27,335 bases of DNA from Paraglomus occultum. Taxonomy: Eukaryota > Glomeromycota > Glomeromycetes > Paraglomerales > Paraglomeraceae. Location of the stretch: NCBI GenBank assembly GCA_910592205.1, contig CAJVPJ010000356.1, forward strand, positions 1 to 27,335, in the 5' to 3' direction. The position numbers and the translations under genes are program-made. Under the pieces are notes generated by a model. It made no database searches. It was not told the origin of the DNA and saw only the letters and a list, made by a program, of their open reading frames with translations. Positions 1-6,817 of the stretch are shown piece by piece. Position 1 is the first letter of the stretch, and every line of letters begins with the position of its first letter.

Positions 1-627
1 ATGGATTTGCATAGGCACGGATTTACAGGTAAATTAGCAGAATATGCTGCTAGAAAATATAAATCACACAGAAGAATCCCTGAAAATGCATAGGAGTTAA
101 GAACAAATTAGTCCGATCAAAGTAAGTATATAATTTCAAATAAATTTGCATTATGATTTTAAAGAATTTTATTGGATAAATGTCATGTGATTGATAAGTG
201 ATCTGCAGAACAACTGTTCGGTCTTGCACCATACACGGCACACGGCTATAATATTTCCTTTTTAAGTGTAATACAATCCGACATGTAGTACAGCTTTAGG
301 ATAAAATTATGGCAGTGTAACATGTCGGATAAATTCCTGATTATATCAACGTACATATCCGTATTCATTGATATGAAAGTCTGATTACTGACATATTTTT
401 CGGACGCGTTCTTCCTGAACTTCTGTTATTGTGTGATAGTATAATGACTCGTTTTCTCGGAAAAAAAGTCGACATTTGGTACTTTCACAAAGGATTTTAA
501 TTATTGGTCCCCCTACGGGCGATTCATCTTTCAGAACCCTTCAAATTTTGTAATTGTGCGAGTATTACACTAATAAGGATTGTATTAAGCCACAAGTGTT
601 TGTTAATTATAATGGGCTAGGAAAATA
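1..627. other. Intergenic, no gene seen
   Basis: AT-rich sequence upstream of the first kinase gene. A 30-codon frame is open from base 1 to a TAG at 91-93 and could be the tail of an exon that began outside the window, but nothing supports that. No RNA gene, repeat or clear TATA box was found. Confidence 0.5.
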
Positions 628-990
628 ATGTCTTCTTCCGACGTTGCTCGAGAACAAGCTGCTTTCGACGTCGAATGGGCCGACGTTAAGAGGTGGTGGA
701 AAACTAACCGGTTTCGCCTGGCCAAGCGTCCTTACTCTGCTGAACAAGTCGTTTCTAAACGTGGATCCTTGAAGCAGTCGTATGCGTCCGACACACAAGC
801 TAAGAAATCATGGCCTTCGTTAGATCTTATCCCGATACAAATGACAGAATATCTTGAAACCGATTACATTTTCCGTTGGCAATGCTCATCCACGGCTTCT
901 ACTTCCAATGAGCCCGGTCTGGATCCCGTCGATACAGTTGAGCACTTATTCCTGGCTCAACAGCTTCACGACAGGGAACAAGAGGAGGCT
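628..990 (+). other. Isocitrate lyase N-terminal fragment inside the kinase gene
   Basis: Residues 1-121 read as the beginning of fungal isocitrate lyase (glyoxylate cycle). Diagnostic stretches are KRWWKTNRFR (21-30), KRPYSAEQVVSKRGSLK (33-49), YLETDYIFRWQCSSTASTSN (75-94) and EHLFLAQQLHDREQ (105-118). The enzyme family has KRP(Y/F)TAE-x-(I/V)V-x-(K/R)RG, YVSGWQCSSTAS and a FHDRKQREE stretch in this order. About 20 residues are missing between AKK and LD, and about 8 between NEP and EHLF, all in frame. The active-site KKCGH loop and the rest of the barrel are absent, so lyase activity is excluded. Family motifs are from general knowledge; no alignment was run. Confidence 0.8.
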
Positions 991-2451
991 TACCCCTCTA
1001 GTATGGAGAAAGAAGTTCAATTTTTAGAAACGATGCGACCTCGAGATCGGCTTGCAAAGTGTTCAACGTGTCAACCGAATAAGCTATGTACTTTCGCTGA
1101 AGTGTACTGCAATCCATTATGCTTCACGCGTACTTCCTCGAATTGGAGTTCGGAAACACATCTTTCAAGAAACGAACGATGTTATTATAATAGTAAGGAA
1201 CGGCTGCACAGAAAAATTGAAAAAAGTTTAATCAAATGTTGGTCGGAGAACGACATCAAATTGAGCAAAATACCTATCGCTCATGGCGCGTACGGTGTAG
1301 TATTCAAAGGAACGATTAAGGCTTCTGGGACTACTGTTGCGGTGAAGACTTTCATTCGTTCCATGTATCATAATGATGACAACCTATTGTACGAAGCAAT
1401 TTTTAAGGAGGTTTTTGTCAGTCGTATATTTCATCTCTGCTATTACGGGGTACATTTCAATGATTTCTTACTCGGGATTTCTGTACTTTTTACTGATTAC
1501 GTTTAGCTTAGAAGCCACAAAGAGGCTAACGACCATATTAATATTATCCAATTCTTAGGTCTATATAAAGGTAAAGTATCCTTGATCACTTGTTGGCTGA
1601 CATTTCAGTGTCGTATGAATCATCACCTGTTTATCATTGTAGACGAAGAAGATCATTATCATATGGTTTTCGAATATGCCAAGAATGGGACTTTGCGTCA
1701 GTACCTGAAGGACTATTTTCCTACCTTGACGTGGGAGCGCAAATATAAATTGGGCTTGGACATTGCAAGTGGTTTAACTCATTTACATGATCTTGATATA
1801 GTTCATAAAGATTTGGTAATGTGTGATTTCTCCGCATGCGTGTACGGTCGATATCAGTTGCAGTTATAGATTTGAATGAAGTCATGACGTTATGATTTAT
1901 TTATCTAGTCGTCTTCGAACATTCTCATTCACAATGGCATTGCTAAAATTACGGACTTTGGGCTGTCTACCGTACTAGCACAATTTCTTTCCGAATCACG
2001 CGGTGAAGGTACTGCGGCGTATAGGGATCCAGTCTCATTCCGGGATCCTTCCTACCGGCGTAAAAAAGAAGCGGATGTCTTCAGTCTCGGCGTGACGTTA
2101 TGGGAAATTTCTAGCGGGAAAGTACCATGTGAAGGCTGCAAAAGTCATGAAGTACCTAAATATAGAGAGAAAGGTTTTCGGGATCCCCCTTCTTCTGAAA
2201 CACCTGAAACGTATGTTAAGCTTTATTCAGAGTGTTGGAGGGAAGATCCTTACGAACGACCAATATGTAAGGACGTATACCGGCAATTGCTAATATTGTA
2301 TGAAATATATATATTACAAATTTACCAAAACCAAAACCGGACAATTGAAGCTCTAGATCTCTCATGTAAACATATTGGCATCGGAGGTAGAGAAGCACCA
2401 CCATTAATGAGTGTCCTGGGATCAAGCCCTTCTAGTTCTGGATCAGCGTAA
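628..2451 (+). CDS. TKL-type protein kinase with an isocitrate-lyase-derived N-terminus (chimeric gene)
   Basis: Four exons: 628-1410, 1507-1570, 1643-1815 and 1909-2451, giving 520 residues. Splice phases agree and the spliced frame is continuous. Residues 1-121 are a decayed piece of isocitrate lyase; the kinase module runs from about 149 to about 460. Seen in the kinase: glycine loop HGAYGVVFKG (219-228, first glycine of GxGxxG replaced by Ala), VAVK lysine 240, helix-C Glu261, catalytic HKD 337-339 (HRD variant), metal-binding Asn344, DFG 356-358. AYRDPVSF stands where APE is usual, and CW-x-EDP-x-ERP closes the C-lobe. The key catalytic residues are present, so an active Ser/Thr or dual-specificity kinase is plausible (inference). 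The tail is Ser-rich. Intron 1 has a weak GTTTTT donor; introns 2 and 3 start GTAAAG and GTAATG. A possible poly(A) signal lies at 2627-2632. The same module recurs in the gene at 6818-9519. Confidence 0.85.
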
Positions 2452-2624
2452 ATTTCACGCTGATGTTTGTAGCAAGTTTGATCACGATCTTATTCCACGG
2501 CGCGGTTGTCATACATCAATCGTCATTTGTATTTTACTTTTAATTCGATTATTGTAATTAAGCCTACTCGGTTATATATATATTTATGAAATTCTTCCAC
2601 TAGTAGAAGGATTTGACATCATTA
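2452..2624. other. 3' flank of kinase gene 1, duplicated after kinase gene 2
   Basis: The segment TCGTCATTTGTATTTTACTT near 2520 matches TCATTGTACTTTACTTTCAA near 9660. Beyond the inserted element, 3190-3300 matches about 9725-9890, with shared pieces such as ACATAGAC, ACAAGTCTT, ATGGGTTAA/ATGGGTAAA and TCTCG-TGCT-TTATCATA. The duplicated unit therefore includes 3' non-coding DNA and not only the kinase exons. Confidence 0.6.
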
Positions 2625-3180
2625 CATAATAAAGTCCGCTTTAACGAAGAACTCTGTTCCGCCAAAAAACTTCGTTAACGCGGACTGTTCGTTAATGCGG
2701 ATTTCATATAACGAATTAGATATATAATCAATCGTTAAAACGGGATTTATTTATTTATTTATTTACATCTGTGCGTTCCATTCCGTATCTCTATTGATTG
2801 ATAAAATTCTCTATTTTTTCTGCTGCAACTTTTTTTTCGTTCGTTTGCGCACTTGCTTTGACTGACTATATAATTGAATGTCAACATGAATGGTGAAGAA
2901 TTAGACATCTTTATTACATGCGATGTGTTGTTCAGATCTCTATATACGGTAATGCTATAACGAACTTCGTTATGCACCAAAATTATGTTAATTTAGGCAG
3001 TCTTCGTTAAACTGAATGATTTTCTTATTAATGGGTTCGCTATATCTTATACAGATTTTAATTATAAATCTTCGTTAAACCGGGAGCTAAGCATACATGA
3101 ATGAGTCTGTTCCATAAAAAAGCTTCGTTATAAAGCTATCTTCGTTAAAAAGGACTTTCATCAAAGCAGACTTTACTGTG
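2625..3180. mobile_element. Non-autonomous TA-flanked DNA transposon, pogo/Fot1-like, rich in TTCGTTA
   Basis: The ends form an inverted repeat of about 24 bp: left CATAATAAAGTCCGCTTTAA, right (reverse complement) CACAGTAAAGTCTGCTTTGA. Both are directly flanked by TA (2623-2624 and 3181-3182), the target duplication of Tc1/mariner/pogo elements. The interior repeats TTCGTTA or its complement TAACGAA at least eight times, often next to CCG or GCG, like the subterminal repeats of pogo-type elements. No transposase frame was found in the 556 bp. The flanks of the otherwise homologous second kinase gene lack this segment, which supports insertion after the duplication. Confidence 0.65.
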
Positions 3181-3577
3181 TATATATTATGTACATAGAC
3201 TAAAAAAAAATAGAAAACACAAACAAGTCTTCATTGACCATGGGTTAATAGTAAATACGATCTCGCGTGCTTTTATCATACGGTAGTAATTCCCAAAAAA
3301 GATCCTTCAATTATATTTCACTACCTGTGCAAGTCGTACATTGCATTGGTAAATTAAATTCTTTGTTAGCAAATTGAAAATTATGTTACAGATGCAGGAG
3401 CCAACAGCTCTAGCAAAGGTTTGTATTGGTTAAGCGTTTAGTGCTTGATTTGATAAACAACAAAAGCATTTTAAATGAATTTATTAATACAAGACGACAG
3501 GCTTTTAGACAGCATTTACTACAGCTAAAGTCATGTGACATACACATACAACAATGGCAATAGTATCCTTTATTATA
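3181..3577. other. Intergenic, 3' flank of kinase gene 1 continued
   Basis: The first 120 bases match the 3' flank of kinase gene 2 (about 9725-9890). The rest is AT-rich with no feature seen. Confidence 0.4.
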
Positions 3578-4289
3578 CAGCGAGACTTCTCTAAATGCAT
3601 ATCCTCTAATTTATAACTCCTCTACATGCATACTTTTGTCTAGTCCCGAGTTCGGACTTACAATGTTATTGAATACACCCTTTAAACGCATGCAATCGAT
3701 TTTACATAGTATTCTAAATGCATAATCACGTAATATATTATCGGTTTTTCTTAAGGAGCCAATCGCTCAACAACATTATCCTTTTAGTTGCTAGTGAAAT
3801 AATACGAACCCTGTTCTTGTGCAGTATAATAATGCATGTGTGATTACAACATAATATTAAGTCCAATATGTCTTTGACAGTCTGATTAATGTAAAAAAAA
3901 ACACACAAACTTTCTTTATTTAATTCCGTTTAATTGCCCACTTCCTATATTGCAATTCCTAATTTCTCGTCTACAACAAATAAATCACACCAAATTTTTT
4001 TGTACTATGTCCAAAACTCAGTTGAACGCTTTAGCAATTGAGATATTGTTGCTTGATCGACTTCCACTTTTAACACCATTCAACAAGATCCTTTGGGTGA
4101 TATTTGGATTTTTTTCAAGCATATTTCACGTCTTTATATATTCTTTTTGTCATGGAAATTTTCTTATTATCGCTTGCGAAAGAATTTTGTTGTAAATATT
4201 TATCGGCAAAAGACATCCAATCAATCCATATCATGTGACTATCCTCTAAATGCAAAATTCTACGGTATGCATTTAGAAGAGTCTCACTG
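3578..4289. mobile_element. Non-autonomous TA-flanked element with CTAAATGCATA repeats
   Basis: Left end CAGCGAGACTTCTCTAAATG and right end (reverse complement) CAGTGAGACTCTTCTAAATG form an imperfect inverted repeat of about 25-30 bp that begins with CAG. TA flanks both sides (3576-3577 and 4290-4291). CTAAATGCA occurs again just inside both ends (near 3714 and 4246), giving subterminal repeats as in pogo-like elements. Short hydrophobic open frames inside (3950-4332) resemble no transposase. 712 bp. Confidence 0.65.
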
Positions 4290-4532
4290 TATTTATAAAA
4301 ACTGGCTATTAATCAACTACTATTCGACATAATTTTTACAGCCCGTTTACCTGAGGTTCACTATAGGTAGCCTCAACTGTATTACGTTTTACACTGTAAA
4401 GTTTAAATTTAGCGTATTTTGCGATAATTCAAACAGTTTTGCTTAGTCACCTAAGAAACTCAAAACAAAACCTTTCTGAGTTGTCTATGACGATAAAAGT
4501 TCTAAATACTAGTATGATTTTACATAACTATA

Positions 4533-4725
4533 GAGGGGTGACAAAATTTTTGACACCTTTTTTATGTCATGCAGTGTTTCGAAGAAAAATTGTCATAACC
4601 ATTTTATTACCACCTACATTATTGTCCTATATACTAACTGTACGGCCGATCATTGTTCTGTAATATTATGCGTTTACAATCACGAAATTGTTGTTTTCAA
4701 AGTGTCAAAAACTTTTGTCACTCTG
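4533..4725. mobile_element. Short MITE with Tc1/mariner-like ends
   Basis: Left GGGGTGACAAAATTTTTGAC and right (reverse complement) AGAGTGACAAAAGTTTTTGA form an imperfect inverted repeat of about 28 bp with one indel at the outer end. TA lies at 4531-4532 and 4726-4727. At about 193 bp it has no coding capacity. The exact left edge is uncertain by two bases because the flank reads TATA. Confidence 0.55.
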
Positions 4726-5030
4726 TATATTTTGCTCCTTTTCAAAAAGCTGTATAATTTACGCGCATCAAATTGTCAAAAATTTCTCTTAGTGCATCAC
4801 TAAGTAAAGGAAACATCGAATTTTCGACATCGGCGAGTGTTATTACTATTTACAGTTAGATAAAACGACAGCCTCTCATTAACGACCATCCATTGAAATC
4901 CCCATTCAAATCTGTTGGGTATACTGATAATCGTAAGAGAATCTGGTTTTACCGGCCCGACGGTTTGGCCGAATCCTGACTTGCCAGATTATTTTTTTTT
5001 ATAAGTTGAACGCCTTACGATATTTCCTCA

Positions 5031-5100
5031 TTATCATGCGTATGGTATACTACCAATCAGGTTAATTTGCAAAAAAATTAGTACCACACGCATGAGGCAA
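5031..5100. repeat. Imperfect inverted repeat (hairpin) around CATGCGTRTGGTA
   Basis: TCATGCGTATGGTATACTA on the left faces TAGTACCACACGCATGAGG on the right across a spacer of about 25 bp. It could be a very small foldback element; no target duplication is evident. Confidence 0.4.
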
Positions 5101-5161
5101 TAAGAAAAAAAAGCTTGCTTTCCAATAAATAATGCTTGCTCAATGTGATTTGACAAAGATA

Positions 5162-5999
5162 CACTCGATGGACAAAAGTCTGAATCCAAAACTTTTATGA
5201 CATTATTTCAGAAATTCACTAAACACAATTTAATAAAATTTATATTATTCGAAAGCTCTACTTTTCCTGTATATTTTTTACTATGAATATATTTCGTAAA
5301 AATTTAAAAATTTTACGGATGGAAAAAACAACGAAAGTTTAAAATTTTTGGGTAAAAATGACCAGTTAGAGAAGGCAAATTACCAAAACTCCTTAGTAAT
5401 AATTTGCGACACCGCCAGCCGAGAAAGAATTGACAGTCAATATTGAGAATTGGCTGCCGAAAAAATAAAAATTGATTATCATATTAAAGGAGAAAATTAT
5501 GCTAATTATTATTTTTTTTTTCACTATTTTCGCTTGCCATAATTCAGGAAGAGGACTCAAATTTCCGACCTGACGAATATGAGTCGTCTAACGTATGACA
5601 AAAAACTTCTGTTCTTTGAGGCATACTATTATTTAAATTTAAACAACAACAAACCCCAAAAGAAAAGTATTATCATTAGCAAAAAATATGCAAGAGAAGT
5701 AGAGCCTTTTTTAATGATATAAATTTTATTGAATTTTGTTTAGTAAACTTCTGAAATAAACGCCATAAAAATTTTGGATCCAAACTTGACCATAGGTTTT
5801 AGCTTACTGAATAAAATGGTTAGTGTGACGTAATTTTTTGTCTTACGTATATTTTAAATTTTTATGAAATATATTCATGGTAAAAAATATACAGGAAAAG
5901 TAGAGCTTTTGAATGATATAAATTTTATTAAATTTTGTTAGTAAATTTCTGAAATAAATGTCATAAAAGTTTTGGATTCAAACTTTTGTCCGTCGAGTG
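5162..5999. mobile_element. Tc1-like MITE with about 150-bp terminal inverted repeats
   Basis: Left terminus CACTCGATGGACAAAAGTCT and right terminus (reverse complement) CACTCGACGGACAAAAGTTT start inverted repeats of about 150 bp (5162-5313 and 5849-5999) matching over nearly their whole length. TA flanks lie at 5160-5161 and 6000-6001. CACT-CGATGGACAAAAG is a Tc1/mariner-type end (family knowledge). The 838-bp element has no transposase. A third, more diverged copy of the right repeat lies inside at 5681-5789 in direct orientation. Confidence 0.75.
5681..5789. repeat. Internal extra copy of the terminal repeat
   Basis: AAAAAATATGCAAGAGAAGT through CCAAACTTGA matches 5884-5988 in the same orientation, with scattered substitutions and small indels. 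It lacks the terminal CACTCGAcGGAC block. It suggests a nested or rearranged end within the Tc1-like element. Confidence 0.6.
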
Positions 6000-6001
6000 T
6001 A

Positions 6002-6817
6002 TTTGGAAGTATTGGGAATCTACAGTAGCTGACGTCGAGGCAATAGTCACGGGAGAGCGAATAACTACTGTCTCGGTTTGGGATCTAGCTATGCCATCGT
6101 AGGAGTGTGGTTCACCTCAACGATAACTAAATCGTAACAAACAGTTAGTGACCTTTTAATTAGGCTTTATCGTGCTGACGTATTTGTATACGGATCGCAC
6201 ACACTAATCCTAAATAATTAATTATTCTCGAGAAACGAATTACTACTCTCTACCGGCAAATTAATTCGGTAGTCTGTAGTTCGGGGTCTTAACAAGAAAA
6301 TAAGGCGTTGAGAAATAATAATTAACTATCGTAATGCCACTTGATCGATCACGGGACAAGTATTATGACTGATCTTGCCGTTATACGGATTAATGATATA
6401 ACGGAATATTCAGAGAAAAAATTAATATTTCAGAGTAAATGGATACTCGTTTATTTATAAAAAATAAGGAAATCGAACGTCTTCGATATAAAGGAATTTG
6501 TTATTGAACTTGAATAATGCGAACAAAACACACCGATGCTAAACAAATTCTACGTTGCTTATATACTTTCTCATCTACTAATTGATCTATTTTAGCATCG
6601 ATATAAATTTCTAATTGCTAATCTACTATTACTATTATTCTGCTGCTTGTACTACAAATATTACTGCGCAATTAGCCATTTCTAGGGAGTGTTCCTTAAT
6701 ATGTTGCGATCATCAGTGGGTATGTGCACTTTCCCGTGACATCGAAGTGTACTGTATCATCATAATCAGGCCTTTTATTTATAAATTTCGTATCTTGCTC
6801 TTACAGAGTCTTTTCCA
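6002..6817. other. Intergenic, upstream of kinase gene 2
   Basis: AT-rich. Short open frames (for example 6615-6851) resemble nothing known. No repeat or RNA gene was seen. It presumably holds the promoter of the gene starting at 6818 or 7020, but no TATA box stands out. Confidence 0.4.

Noticed and set aside
1600-1645. Alternative acceptor CTGACATTTCAG in intron 2 of kinase gene 1
   Set aside because: Good branch-and-acceptor look, but it puts the DEEDHYH exon out of frame. The acceptor at 1641-1642 keeps the frame and is shared with gene 2.
3067-3090. CENP-B-box-like CTTCGTTAAACCGGGA in the pogo-like element
   Set aside because: Spacing between TTCG and CGGG is one base too short for the CENP-B box. 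The similarity is only suggestive.
3950-4332. Two overlapping hydrophobic open frames
   Set aside because: They lie inside the TA-flanked element, consist of T-rich sequence and show no transposase or other domain.
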